Below, piece by piece: positions 24,268 through 37,145 of a DNA stretch of 64,000 nucleotides. The notes under the pieces were generated by a model. That model saw only the letters and a list, made by a program, of their open reading frames with translations, had not been told where the DNA came from and searched no databases. Every line of letters starts with the position of its first letter. The first letter of the stretch is position 1. Made by a program: the position numbers and the translations under genes. The DNA lies in contig CM047431.1 in NCBI GenBank assembly GCA_026168455.1, positions 60,284,910 to 60,348,909 of the forward strand, written 5' to 3'. This DNA comes from Theocolax elegans (Eukaryota; Arthropoda; Insecta; Hymenoptera; Cerocephalidae).

Positions 24268-24860
24268 GGTTTTAACGTCGTTCTCCAATCGCTACCTATC
24301 CATCGTGGCTGCAAGGAAATACGTTCGAGTTAGGAAAAGCAATTAATGCCATTTATATATGTTTATCAAATTTTTAAGATAAGAGTTATTGATTTATCGT
24401 TTTTCACAATCGTTAATATTGATAAATAATAGTTCGTACAGATGGTAACAATAAATAAACAAAATTTTCGTTCGTATAGGAGTAAATAAATTTCTATAAT
24501 TTTATATTTACTCTCTACTAGTCAGAGAGTAAAATTTTCACTCTCTCAAGGAGTGACTATAAACAGAATAAAATCACTTTTATAGGAGTTATTTTTGGTC
24601 TGAGTGCCTATCTTTATTTATTTCCGAGTTATAAGCGATCAAATTGGAAGTATATTTTACTGCTATTATGATTAGATGTCGAATAACTTTCATAAATGTA
24701 GCCACTGGCTAGTAATAACTTGGCTTTCTTCATATTTCTACATTGCAAAAGATATATCAAAGTTTGGATAAGATCCGCTTCCCGGTGGTCATGGCCCTTG
24801 TTAGTATAAGAAAAGTTTTTTCAAATTGTGTTTAAATTAACTTGATATTGATTGGGGTCT

Positions 24861-25886
24861 TATAGGTAAAGTACCCAGTATTGGGACAAGCGGAAAATTG
24901 GCCGTAGTAGTATGGACCCCATGTAAAAAAATATAGTACAGTCTATATATCTATATTAGATACAATTTATAATATACAAAGAATATGTATATGAATGAAC
25001 ACCCATAGCCTGTATACATTCTATGCATAAAAACAAAGTTTTTATTTTTCCATATTTAGAGTGTGTATAAAGAATAAAAAATAAATTATATTTATATTGT
25101 TTAAATGAATTTATCGTTCGTCCAAGTAATCTTTAGTAAAAAAGTAGCTTTATTGATCATCACGAACACAGTTGTTAATAGAATTTTTTGCCGACGTTTC
25201 GGACGTTTTATCGCCGCCCCTTTTCAAGGCAAATTAAAAAAAAACTCAAAAAAACAACATATCACTCGTGTGGTTATATCTCGGCAAAAGAAACCCTCTC
25301 AAGCATATTACATATCAATCTACGTTGTCGCTATCAGAACACTCGTTTAAAAAATATACATAGGACCTCCCCGAAGGGAGTCCCAAGTCACAATAACCAC
25401 ACGAGTGATATGTTGTTTTTTGAGTTTTTTTTTTAATTTGCCTTGAAAAGGGACGGCGATAAAACGTCCGAAACGTCGGCAAAAAAATTCTATTAACAAC
25501 TGTGTTCGTGATGATCAATAAAGCTACTTTTTTACTAAAAATTATATTTATATTAGTATTTTTTAATTTAATACTATAAATGGTAACTAAAATAAAGTTA
25601 CGAATTAATTCGTATTGTTCACTAGAAAAACTAATGTATTTGTATAAAAAAGTGTTTGTTTAATTTGTAAATTTAGCATAAACAGCAATATAAAGTTTTT
25701 GAGGTTATGATATACTTTTTTAATTCAGATAAACCATCGCTTTTAATAAGAAAATTAATAAAATAGAAAATTAATTAACGATTACAGATTACCAAGTTTT
25801 CAAATATTTTGTTTCAAATTGTTAAAACAGTGCTTATAGTAGTTAAATTTCCGTAAATATCCCAGTACTGGGTACTTTACCTTATA
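24861..25886. mobile_element. Non-autonomous element with terminal inverted repeats (family D)
   Basis: Left end TATAGGTAAAGTACCCAG and right end (reverse complement) TATAAGGTAAAGTACCCAG extend into TATTGGGA/TACTGGGA. Flanking TA-rich bases allow a TA target site. There is no transposase ORF. A second, nested palindrome lies at 25132-25540. A similar end occurs near 16985. I infer a MITE-like element. Confidence 0.65.
25132..25540. repeat. Nested palindrome with about 145-bp arms
   Basis: Left arm 25132-25275 and right arm 25391-25540 are near-perfect reverse complements (TAGTAAAAAAGTAGCTTTAT and its partner; GCCGACGTTTCGGACG and its partner). The spacer holds a small hairpin, GGACCTCCC with GGGAGTCCC (about 25361-25383). 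Overlapping open frames on both strands (25105-25518) are mirror images produced by the palindrome. Confidence 0.8.
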
Positions 25887-25889
25887 TAC

Positions 25890-26909
25890 CTCAGTGTGCT
25901 AAAAAAGCGTTAAATATTAATATGTTTTTATTTATACAATAATTAGCAGGTGAAGTAACATAGCGGAGAGTGATTTACCGCTCCCATTTAAAAAGTGAAA
26001 AATCACTCTTCTACACAGTGACTTATCACACCTTGGTTTTTGGGGAGTATTATAGTACAGTATGGAGTAACAAAATTTTAACGCGTTAAGGATGAATAGA
26101 AAAAAAGGTTTTATAAAATCAAAGTTTATCGTAATACAATATTCGTAAAAATTAAAAAAACTTAGAAATAGTTTCCTAGTCAGTTTGTAAATGATTATCG
26201 CATTACAAAAAATGTATATACGAATTCCAAGATAACACGAGTGTAAGTTTAAACGGCACAATACGAAAAAATCATTCGACATTCAATATGAATTTCTCGA
26301 CGCCTCGACGAACGTTCTGACCGTTCAACTGTATTATACGTGAAATAAATAAATGAACAAATAAAATAAGTTCCTCTCATGTAGAAATATGCACTGTATA
26401 TATCACACGAACACGCAAACGCGTACACACACACGTACACGTACACGGCTCTTGACCCGTACGATCACTTTACGCGTATGGAAATAGAAAGCTACGGATC
26501 GGAATGTGCTTAATGGTTATTAAAACTATAAATTTTCTACGTTGAGACTGATTGGCATAAATTTCGTATTCAGGGTTACACATAGATTTCCCAGCCCCGT
26601 GTGATAAATCAAATACTCGTCTATGAAAATTATATATGTTTATGTAACCGTTTAATCACAACTAGATCGAGGATAATAAAATCAATTTTCTTTTAACCTC
26701 AAAATAATTAGTGGGATTTTTTTTTCATTGGACGCTGTCGAGTATTCAGGTTAATTTAAGGATATAATTTATCGGAGATACTTATATCAATTTTTTTTTT
26801 AAATTGACAGAATTCGAGTACTTGTGCTTCTTTTTTCTTGAATATTTTTTACGTTAAGTTTTTACGTTTACGTTATGTTTCCAAAAGATTTTTTTCTCTT
26901 TTTGTAAAA
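25890..26909. other. AT-rich region up to the assembly gap
   Basis: CA/ACGT microsatellite near 26415-26450. No supported gene. Confidence 0.35.
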
Positions 26910-27009
26910 NNNNNNNNNNNNNNNNNNNNNNNNNNNNNNNNNNNNNNNNNNNNNNNNNNNNNNNNNNNNNNNNNNNNNNNNNNNNNNNNNNNNNNNNNNN
27001 NNNNNNNNN
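26910..27009. other. Assembly gap (100 N)
   Basis: Exactly 100 undetermined bases, the usual placeholder for a gap of unknown length. Confidence 0.99.
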
Positions 27010-27362
27010 CCTTAATAACCAATAAATAATTTTTTATAAAAAGTCATCAATTACATCGTAAAAATAATTGATTCGTTGTTACTAATAATTATATGTTAAA
27101 AACCAACAAATTTTTATTTAAAGTTATAAAAATAATTTTGAATATGAAATCATCAATTACTTGTTCGAAAGAATTGATTTACGGTTATTAATAAATATAT
27201 CTTAAAAACCGAAAAATATTTATTCAAAAAATAACAAAATATATCGTAATATTCAATAAATGTTATTTCAAATAAAGTAATCAATGATTTGGTAAAAATA
27301 ATTGATTCATTGTTACTAATAAACAAATGTTAAAAACCAACAAATTTTCATTCAATGTAACG
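27010..27362. repeat. Satellite-like tandem repeat next to the gap
   Basis: About three units (from 27041, 27147 and 27278), each with TCATCAATTA, a short spacer, TAATTGATT, GTTACTAATAA and GTTAAAAACCAACAAATTTT. The ATCAATTA/TAATTGAT pair forms a hairpin in each unit. The array runs into the gap, which may hide more copies. Confidence 0.65.
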
Positions 27363-27401
27363 AATTATTAATTCATGGGTAATACATTTTTTCTAATGAA
27401 G

Positions 27402-27714
27402 TTTTTTTTTTTTTTTATTTGAATGCTTTTGAAGGCTTCTATATAAGCCTTATATCAGCATCTAACTTTATTTTTTTAACTTTACATAGCTTAACATATT
27501 TCTTTTTTTACAAATGTCGTATAATATATCATATACATTTACAGATGTCGTCGAAAAATTTAACAATAAGTTTACAAATTTTTGATTTCGGATTTTTTAA
27601 TAAATTATTTATATCTTGTGGTAATAGAATATTATGATTACATATTTTTTTGATTAGAGTCTTTCTCTCGCTATCGTATGCAGGGCATTGCCAAATGACA
27701 TGATTTACGTGCAA
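27402..27714 (-). mobile_element. 5'-truncated LINE 3' end with poly(A) tail
   Basis: On the minus strand the frame 27714-27529 encodes HVIWQCPAYDSER and then an Ile/Leu/Lys-rich C-terminus ending FFDDICKCI and a stop. The H-x4-C with following Y-D-x-E-R is typical of the C-terminal region after the RT/RNase H part of Jockey/I/R1-type LINE ORF2 proteins. A 3' UTR follows with a GGCTTATATAGAAGCC palindrome, and then a poly(A) run (T-run 27402-27416 on +). The frame is closed by a stop immediately upstream, so this is a dead 5'-truncated copy. The RT domain itself is absent. Confidence 0.75.
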
Positions 27715-28790
27715 CAGTCACTCTTTCTATACCTCTACTTTTACACATACACACACACACACACCTCTCTCTTTTTCCTTCAATGGACGCTTGATCTTGT
27801 TTCGTGGGATGATGTTGTTGTTCTCTTCTCCTCGATTTTATTTCGCCGTGAGCTCCACCTCGTATAACTTGCACGTCTTTCCACGTTAGTTTCTTGAAAT
27901 TTCGATGATATTAAAAAAAAATTAAATTCTATATATATACACCTGTTGAAAATTAATGGATTTTTGTAGTAAGTGAATTATTGGAATGTACAGCTAATTA
28001 GTTAAATTAAAACGTTGGTTTATTTTGCAAACACGGGATCGTTTGTATGTAATGTTGTATACGCATTCGTCTATTTCACTTATAAAAATGGTGATGAAAC
28101 GGTAGAAATTTTAACAATTGAGGAAAATTGACGTTCGTTGAGAAAAATAAAGGTACATATGTATATTGTATTAGAAATTGCTATATTTTTATTTTATATG
28201 GTTTACAAGAATTTTTGTTGTTAACTATGCAATAAATTACTATATATAAGCAAAATGATATTGAATTTATTATTTGTCAGTAGTATTTTTTTTCAAAACA
28301 TGTCAAAATTTATTCCACGAGTTATACGATTTATACAAAATTCTCAAGTTTCAGACGTACATATTACTAACAATAACTAATTTGGACATAAAACATTAGT
28401 GAGACAAAAATATTTTCCACAATAATAGACTTATGAAGATTATTTTTTTTAAATTCACATATGTATAATAAAATAGTTTAAATAACACCAAATACCAAGT
28501 ACATTAATCGACAAAATCTATAAAATTAAGAACAAGTTTTAAAAAGTTGTATAACAACAACAAAAATAAATAAGTATATATAAGTGACTATACCCTAGAA
28601 GAAATTTTACTATCATAATTTTCTGTTGAAAATCGTCACATTTTTTCTAAAATTTTGTCCTAAAAGTAGTAAGGTTTCTGTGAGTATACACGGAAAACAA
28701 AACAAAATTTGAGAAAAATTGATTCAAAAGTCACTTCATTAAATCTTGCTCGGTATCTTGTTTCTATTACTTAGTTAACTGAGAATTGAA
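27715..28790. other. Spacer without a supported gene
   Basis: A minus-strand open frame at 27671-27874 (MQVIRGGAHGEIKSRRRE...) crosses a CA microsatellite (27747-27765). It overlaps the LINE fragment in another frame, so it is not called. The rest is AT-rich. Confidence 0.35.
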
Positions 28791-28795
28791 AATTA

Positions 28796-29482
28796 ACTAC
28801 AATGAAAACATTATATGTTTTGGAAACTAATCATGACAAGGTTGTAGGATATATTTTCTAGTATAAAAACATAAAAAATCCACAGACCCTAATAATCGTA
28901 TTTTCAAAAAATATACGCTATATTAAAGCAAAATTTTCAAAAAAAGATATTTTACTTTAAACGCTTGTAATTTCTAAACAATCAAATATTAATATTCAAA
29001 TCAAAGTTTAATGAAAAACTGAGATTAAATAGATAGGTATAATTTAAAAAATAATATGCTCATAACCATTAGAATAGAGCAGTTACAGACGAATTAAAAA
29101 TTTGAAGAATTTTAGCTTAAGTCAATAAAATTTTGTAGTACCCACTTTTTTTGTTAAAATTTCTTCTAATTCTTAATTTGGCTGTTACTTTGCTCCAGTC
29201 TAACGGATCTGAGCGTATTTTTTAAAAATTATATCTATTTTATCACAGGTTTTTACTAAACTTTAGTTTGAATGTCAACATTTGACAGTTTAGAAATTAC
29301 AAGCGTTTAAAGTGAAACCTATTCTTTTTTGTAAATTTTGCTTCTATATTGTATAACTTTTGAAAAAACGATTGTTAGAATCTACGGCTCCGAGTTTTTT
29401 TTATATGTTTATATTAGAATAAAACATATCCTATAAGCTGCACGATTCGTTTCCCAAACATATTGATTGATTCTCCTTGTAA
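28796..29482. mobile_element. Fold-back element family B, older copy
   Basis: Arms converge around 29139. Left TTGTAGGATATATTTTCTAG pairs with right CATATCCTATAAGCTGC, and TTAAACGCTTGTAATTTCTA with AGAAATTACAAGCGTTTAA. The right end ATTCTCCTTGT matches the younger copy at 51118-51800. No ORF. Confidence 0.7.
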
Positions 29483-29489
29483 TTTTTTC

Positions 29490-31910
29490 AACAAAAAATC
29501 TAAAATAGTTTAATTAACAAAAATATATTCGACTGATTATTTGTAATTATAATATATATATATCAACGTATTAAATATCATGATAATTCGTAAGAATGAA
29601 GTCAAGATATTCGGAAAGTAAGGAATAAAATTCACAACGAAGTTAAAAATGATTAAAAAATAGTATTTAAATAATTATAGGTCAAGTATTCAACTAAATT
29701 TTAGTCAAATAATTCAGTAATATCCTTGCTCAAATATACTAATTCTCGATTAAATATTACTAAAATCTTTACACACTTGACCTTTTTCTTCCGCGTATCT
29801 TTCTGAGTGAATAGTCATAAATGTATATATTTAAATTGTAAATAAAAATTGAACTACCGATAAACGTTTCGAATCTCATTAAGATCCCAAATGTATATAT
29901 AAATCTGATAGCGTTATAAACCGATATAATCGATAAAAAAAGGTATACATCCCGATTTGCTGATATTGAATTATTTAATTCAAACGCGAGCTACAAAAGT
30001 TATAAACAAAATAATCAAGGTAGAATAAGATAATATAAATTAATCTACTTTTTTCGGGCGAAAGGAGTGCAAGGTTATTAAAAAGAAATAAAAATTAGGA
30101 ATCATTCAAAAACTCATGAATTATTCATGTTACTTACGGTAAACGCGATCGAGCCTTTGAAAATTACCGAAACACACTCGAATTTACATTCAATCGTCAG
30201 CTGTGTATCTGTGTATAATTTTGTTTTACATATATATACACGTTTTAACATACTTTGTTCATAGTTGTGCAGTGAAATTTTGTTTTTTTCTTTATACTGT
30301 TGAGTACTCGTCTTTTATAGTATAAGGATGTAAACAATAAATTTGTAATTAACGTGTGTCAATTATCAACGTTTATTATACCGAATACTACATCGATAAA
30401 ACTCGAATGAAATTGTACGCGATACTTTCAAATGTATGTAAGTACGCGTATATTTTATTTCACTGTGATTTACAAGAAAATCCATTTGAAAGTTCGCGGA
30501 TAAGTGTATTTTCATTTGAATTTCACTATAGGTATAATAGCATTCAATGTCATTGGTGCGCGTTCGAAAGCGTATAGGTCAAAATGTATATATATATATA
30601 TATACGCTCGGTAAAATAAAATTTCGTTAATAATAATTATTCACAAAAATAAATAAAAATATGCTTCTATATGTATAATATAAGAAATTGAGGATTTTGA
30701 GGTGAAGTTTGGGTCATTAATTACGAACACATGCATATTTATAGCCAGCTTTTGATCAAATTACCAGTTTTTGATTAAATAAGTAAGATCGTATAGATCT
30801 TTTAATTTCTTTTAATAGACGTAATGATAAATAAATAAAAACATACAATGGTTATTTTATCAAATGCAATCCGTACAAATTATAAAAATAAAATTGCAAT
30901 TTAAAGGACATAAAGAAAGAAAGAGAGAGAGAGAGAGAAATTATAAATAACAACTGGTGTAAAAATTACTCAATTTAGGTTATCCGTATAACAATTAATT
31001 TTTCATCGTAAAATTGGCCAATTTTCAGTCGAGGATAAACTCGTTAAATATATTTTCGTAAACGACTGCTACACACTCGCGCAGAAAAAGTGGACTTTAA
31101 AAAGAAAAAAGGAAAAAAGAAAATTTGTACATCTTAACTGGAAAATTATCCTGCGTATTTTCTCTCTTTAAATACGGAATGCGTCGTATATATTTCTGGT
31201 CTGAAAATCTTGTAAATTCATAAATAATAAGGATATTATATACATATATACACTTGGTACACACACATAAAATTGTACATAGCGCTTATGTATATATATA
31301 GGTAGATTTGCAGCATTTTGGTTGCAAATTTGTAAAAGCGAGTTTAATCGTGTGATATTAATTAGATTAATGCGTATATGTATGTATATGTACACAAGTG
31401 AGAGGAGAGAAAGTGTAATATATTATTAAAATTAAGAATCTCTAATGCGTATATAATGTAAAATGAACTCGATACGTTGAATTTATATATGTAACGTTGT
31501 ATATTTTTCAAATATAAAACAATAATCCTATATTATTGTTGGTAATGTGATATAATCGATAAACGAAAATATAATAATTATAATATGAAATATTTATATT
31601 GATTAAAAAAATCGATTTGGCAATTTTATTTAAAAAAAATCATTGACCTTCGTTAATATATTTGGTGACATACCTCATTAGAAAATTCCTTATACTTATT
31701 CATTAAAGTGCTAAAAATTGTTTAATTTAAATATCTAAAGATTCATTAATTTTCAGATTCGTTTCAATGAAGATTGACTAAAAATTATTATCAAAACTGG
31801 TTATTACAATTTGATTTTTCCTAATTTTGTTTTATTTCAAAATCGGTTGGAAATCTACACAAAACGTGAAGTATTAATAAAAATATATAGCGTTGAATTA
31901 TTTTTGACAT
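29490..31910. other. AT-rich region without a supported gene
   Basis: GA microsatellite near 30917-30938 and TA microsatellites near 30583-30604. The open frame 30356-30577 has no ATG-proximal context and no codon bias. Nothing else is recognisable. Confidence 0.35.
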
Positions 31911-32029
31911 ATTTATTACTAATTACTATAATAATCTCCTAGTTGAAAAAATTTGTATTGTTCTAAACGTTGTTCAATTAACAATAATCGCCAATCTTGT
32001 CTGTTACTTTTCTTGAACTCTATTTAACT

Positions 32030-32994
32030 ACATAGGTTGATTTGTACTTAAAGTAAAATGCAGCAATGCTCAGATAGTTTTGAGAATGTGTTACAGAACA
32101 GTTTATAAATATATAAAATTCTACATATTTATAGTGTCTCGAAAAAATGAATATTAATTGCAAATGCACAAAGTTTAGCACTTTGCTGTGACGATGTAAG
32201 TCTAGGTTTGTAATAGTCAATGTTGGGCAAACATTGCAGACTTTCTCGAATCGTTGCTTATACACGCTTGCTAAATCTTGTTGTTCGACTCGGTCGATCT
32301 GTGTGCTACTTTGCTTAATTTTAAAACATTTTTTCAAACCGTAATGAAAATAATTTTGAGATTTTTTCACCCTCCATTGTGTATTTTAAATAATTGTTGC
32401 GATCATTCGACTTAGCTCCTTGAGCAGTATTAATTGTTTTCGTTCGTTCAGTGTCATAGTACCTGAAGAGGTCTGCAAATAAGCAGATGAAACGTTGTAC
32501 AAAAAAGTAAAAATTTGTGTTTTTTACTGTGTGATCCTCATCATCGCAACAATTATTCGTAATGAAAATATTACATTTCACATATAAGATATTAATTTTT
32601 GAACGTTTTCCAATTTTGTTTTCACCGATCGTTTTAGAAATTTTGTGCACAATTTTGAGTTTGTTCATATAGTAAAGTATAAATTAATAATTTGAGTAAC
32701 AAAATTTATTTATTAATTAAAAAGAAAAATTGCTACTAATGAAAAAGGTGATTATTACTTCCAAATCTTTGTTGTCAATAAACGAACATAACATAAAAAT
32801 CTATTAAGTAAAATCATAACCTCAAAAAGCATACAACCTTTTGAGCCAAAAAATTCTTTGTTTTCGTAAAAACAACACATATCTACAACTCTATCACGAT
32901 ATTGATTATTCCTTTCTATAATTAAAAAAAAATCAAAATATCGAAAGTTAAATTAAAACTCTAAAAAGTCAAAAGATTTACTTATTGATAATAA
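32030..32994. repeat. Tandem duplication, copy 1 (unit 1174 bp)
   Basis: Repeated nearly exactly at 33216-34172 (offset 1174). Flanks at 31840-31960 and 32995-33110 are also related (TACTATAATAATCTCCTAG, AAAATCGGTTGG), so the true unit includes them. Two minus-strand open frames of about 115 aa appear identically in both copies. Nothing in them looks like a known domain. Confidence 0.9.
32463..32493 (+). other. Hammerhead-ribozyme-like core motif, copy 1
   Basis: CTGAAGA fits the CUGANGA core. It is followed by a hairpin (GTCTGC, AAATAA, GCAGAT) and then GAAAC. I could not place convincing stems I and III or a cleavage site, so this is only a core resemblance, of the kind reported for Penelope-like elements and retrozymes. 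Confidence 0.25.
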
Positions 32995-33215
32995 CAATTA
33001 CTATAATAATCTCCTAGTGAAAAATTTGTATTGTTTATAAAAACATATTTTCATTCTTTCAATTAAACTATATTGATTTGTCTGCAAAATCGGTTGGGTC
33101 TACCCAAAAACTTATTATAAAAAATTTGCTTGATTGGTGATTATTTCTTCTATTAATCCTATTGACAGATATAAGTTTTTTTAAACTAATGAACAATAGG
33201 TCTGGACCTTTGTCA

Positions 33216-34172
33216 TAGGTTAAAGTAAAATGCAGCACAATGCTCAGATAGTTTTGAGAATGTGTTACAGAACAGATTATAAATATATAAAATTCTACAA
33301 TATTTATAGTGTCTCGAAAAAATGAATATTAATGCAAATGCACAAAGTTTAGCACTTTGCTGTGACGATGTAAGCCTAGGTTTGTAATAGTCAATGTTGG
33401 GCAAACATTGCAGACTTTCTCGAATCGTTGCTTATACACGCTTGCTAAATCTTGTTGTTCGACTCGGTCGATCTGTGTGCTACTTTGCTTAATTTTAAAA
33501 CATTTTTTCAAACCGTAATGAAAATAATTTTGAGATTTTTTCACCCTCCATTGTGTATTTTAAATAATTGTTGCGATCATTCGACTTAGCTCCTTGAGCA
33601 GTATTAATTGTTTTCGTTCGTTCAGTGTCATAGTACCTGAAGAGGTCTGCAAATAAGCAGATGAAACGTTGTACAAAAAAGTAAAAATTTGTGTTTTTTA
33701 CTGTGTGATCCTCATCATCGCAACAATTATTCGTAATGAAAATATTACATTTCACATATAAGATATTAATTTTTGAACGTTTTCCAATTTTGTTTTCACC
33801 GATCGTTTTAGAAATTTTGTGCACAATTTTGAGTTTGTTCATATAGTAAAGTATAAATTAATAATTTGAGTAACAAAATTTATTTATTAATTAAAAAGAA
33901 AAATTGCTACTAATGAAAAAGGTGATTATTACTTCCAAATCTTTGTTGTCAATAAACGAACATAACATAAAAATCTATTAAGTAAAATCATAACCTCAAA
34001 AAGCATACAACCTTTTGAGCCAAAAAATTCTTTGTTTTCGTAAAAACAACACATATCTACAACTCTATCACGATATTGATTATTCCTTTCTATAATTAAA
34101 AAAAAATCAAAATATCGAAAGTTAAATTAAAACTCTAAAAAGTCAAAAGATTTACTTATTGATAATAACAAT
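33216..34172. repeat. Tandem duplication, copy 2
   Basis: Copy of 32030-32994 with very few differences. Includes the second CTGAAGA...GAAAC motif at 33637-33667. Confidence 0.9.
33637..33667 (+). other. Hammerhead-ribozyme-like core motif, copy 2
   Basis: Identical to 32463-32493, within the tandem duplicate. Confidence 0.25.
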
Positions 34173-35266
34173 AAGTATAATAAAGAACCATTTCACTCTC
34201 CCTGCGAAATTCTTCACTTAGAAACACGATTTATCATACGATTAATCACGCATCAATCCAGTTACGCCCTGTACCATGATATATTTCTAGTTCGTCATCT
34301 CAAAAATGGCAAACGAAAAAAAAAAAATAAATAAACGGAAAATCAATTACCCAACGCGTCGATAATGTAATCTGCATCTTGAATTACAGTAGACATAAAT
34401 TCAACCGAGTATAAATTATACATATCTCTCTCTCTCTCTTTCTCTCTCGTGTCATCGAAGATCGATCTCGCGCATCTAATAACTTTATGTAATTGAAACG
34501 AAAGCAGGTGAAAATGGAAGAATATGCGGAAGTTGTATATTTTATTGATTAATTGTAAGGCGAGTCGCACACACACACACACGGACACACACACACACAC
34601 ATATACATGAGATAATCCAATTTAATGACCGCTCTCGCTTCGAAATTATTTATTGTCCAGTTGTAAAATTTTCCGTCCACTATACATATATACTCTCTTT
34701 CTCGTATTATATGGAAGAAAAGGAGTAAGAATAAGAGAAGTAAAGAAAAAATGTAATGTTGGTCGTAAAATATATTTTAACCATTTCTTCCGGTATACCA
34801 GCGTTCAGGCCTTATAAAAGAAATATGTATAATTATATGTGTGTATATATATATATATCTTATACATCTGACTTTTTGAAAATTGGTATGCAAATGTAGA
34901 GTAATCGATTTGTTTTTTCCACGGTGCTCAAATAAACAGTGCATAAGTGAAATATTGACGAAACAATATATACGGAATGTTGTTACTTCCTTGCGATCGT
35001 AGTTTTCTTTTTTATTTCTTTAAAAAATTATGCGCGTTATGTATTCGAAAATTTTAGACGTTTCGGAGAATGGTTTGTTGTCTACTGTTACTTACTCGTA
35101 CAGTAGAGAACTAGGTATAGAAGCACGAACTATTCGTTTTATTAGGTAAGTGTAACGCGGTTAAGCAGAAAATAATTAAAAGACACCGCGCTTAGTGTAT
35201 TATATAGCGGAAACGCAAAAGTTTCGACTAGGACGTTTAAAAATGTATAATCACATTAGCAGTGTA

Positions 35267-35309
<43 letters not shown>

Positions 35310-36118
35310 CTTGTGGTTATATTATAATGTATGTATATAATATGGATATTTCTGGTTTTCGACTTTCTCACCGCAACTCACTTTGCATATATACACATTG
35401 AAATATGCTACGAATTAATTCGGTGAACTTCCACCTCGCGTCGAATAAATATTACGACGATTATAACGATTAACGGAATATAAGTATATATGTATATATT
35501 ATGGATGATTTCACGTCAACTGGACGGATCAAATTTTTAAAATGCACAGAATTGCATTTTAAGCAGCTAAGAGACCGGTTTACATATATATTTTTTTTTA
35601 ATTTTAGATTAGCGAGTTTTGCTTTTTGTAAGTGGACGTAATAAAGAAGTTTCGACCTCGTTTGGAATATTTTTTGATACTTATATACGAATATAAATTT
35701 AAAAAAATTTTATTGCGAACCTTAAGAAGCAGAGGAGATGTGTGGAGTATTTATATTTCGCGATAAATGCAGGCTTTTTTATTACTTGAATTTTGCATGT
35801 ATATATAGTTTTCTGGTGCACCTTGAAAGAATGTGTATAACAAAATTGATAATCCATCGTTATAAACGAATTTTATATGTCTATATGTATATGCATATGT
35901 GTACGGTGAGGATTATCTTAAAAAAATTACCTGAGGCATTCGATCAGTCGCTTAAAAATTGCCGTGACGTATACAGCATGGTTTATCAAATTATAGCGAT
36001 GTTCCTATGATAAATATCGTGACGGCCTTTTTTTTAGGTTAACTTTTGCAGTTTTTATTACAAAATTCTCTCTGTATATTAATTGTAAATAAGTAATTAT
36101 CCAGTCTACTTGATATTT
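34173..36118. other. AT-rich region with microsatellites
   Basis: CT repeat near 34425-34449, CA repeats near 34568-34601 and 35271-35308. At 35497-35560 a relic of fold-back family A is visible (GATTTCACGTCAACTGG, TTTTTAAAATGCACAGAA). No supported gene. Confidence 0.4.
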
Positions 36119-36124
36119 TATTTT

Positions 36125-36712
36125 TTTGAACAATACTTTGCACACGGATCTTATTCAGTAACTTTAATGCAGACATTTAATGCAGACTTTAATTTATCCC
36201 AAGAATTTGGCATTTGTCGAAAATTTTATTGCAATCGATTATTATAGTGGATGCCGTTCATTAACGTCTGGTTATTGGGTTATTGTATAATTGATAATCC
36301 AAGGAATGTTTCGACATTTCTATATATATATATCTAGTTATTTTATCACTTTACCTATAATAATGTATAGAATGATATACTACATTATATCGACATTTAT
36401 CATTGCAAACTTTAAGTTATTGCAATAAATTACAGCGATTCGTTCATTTATCCCCTACGTATAAACGAAACAAAGGTAGTGTTAACAATATTAAAACAAA
36501 AATTAAAAGCTAGAGGTATTTCTGTATATACATTATATCAATTAGTGCATATCATTATTAATGACAGTATGAGAATATCGAGCGATTATTTGTCTGAATT
36601 TTAGTTTATTAGTTACATGGTGTAATAGTGCGAATGTAGTTTGATAGTAAGTTTTATATTAAACATTTCCATTTCCATTTAAATATTAATAATTTTATCA
36701 AAACTATATATA
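36125..36712. repeat. Dispersed duplication, copy 1 (partner 37785-38350)
   Basis: About 0.58 kb, from TTTTTTTGAACAATACTTTG to CAAAACTATATATATAT, recurs 1.66 kb downstream with small deletions and substitutions. Confidence 0.85.
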
Positions 36713-36779
36713 TATATCTCTCTATAATATATATAAATATTTCGCCGACGCCGCCGTGTCTAAGAATTCAGAATTCAAC

Positions 36780-36974
36780 ATGTATATATATGTTTTATAT
36801 ATATGTCATATATATGTTATATATATATATGTTATATATATATGTTATATATATGTCATATATCTATGTTATATAGGTATATATGTCATATATATGTGTG
36901 TGAGTGTGTGTGCGTGCGTGCGTGCGTGCGTGCATGTGTGCGTGCGTGCGTGCGTGCGTGCGTGTATGTGTGTG

Positions 36975-37054
<80 letters not shown>

Positions 37055-37120
37055 TGTGTGTGTGTGTGTGTGCGTGCGCACGAGTGCGTGCGTGAGTGTG
37101 TTTGTTTATATGTTATGCCC
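36780..37120. repeat. Compound microsatellite: TA/TATG, then TG/TGCG
   Basis: Irregular ATATATGT units (36780-36895) followed by about 220 bp of TG and TGCG repeats (36895-37120). Overlapping low-complexity open frames on both strands are artefacts of this repeat. Alternating purine-pyrimidine tracts of this length favour Z-DNA and length instability. Confidence 0.95.
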
Positions 37121-37145
37121 TAAAATACATGAAAATTAGTGATTT

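Noticed and set aside
25105..25518. Similar frames on both strands
   Set aside because: Mirror images generated by the nested palindrome.
27671..27874. Frame starting MQVIRGGAHGEIK
   Set aside because: Crosses a CA microsatellite and overlaps the LINE fragment in another frame.
32020..33842. Paired minus-strand frames of about 115 codons, present twice
   Set aside because: The duplicates are simply the tandem repeat; composition is AT-driven and no domain is recognisable.
36756..37139. Long open frames on both strands (up to 127 codons)
   Set aside because: They translate the TA and TG/TGCG microsatellite (Cys-Val and His-Thr runs); not a gene.
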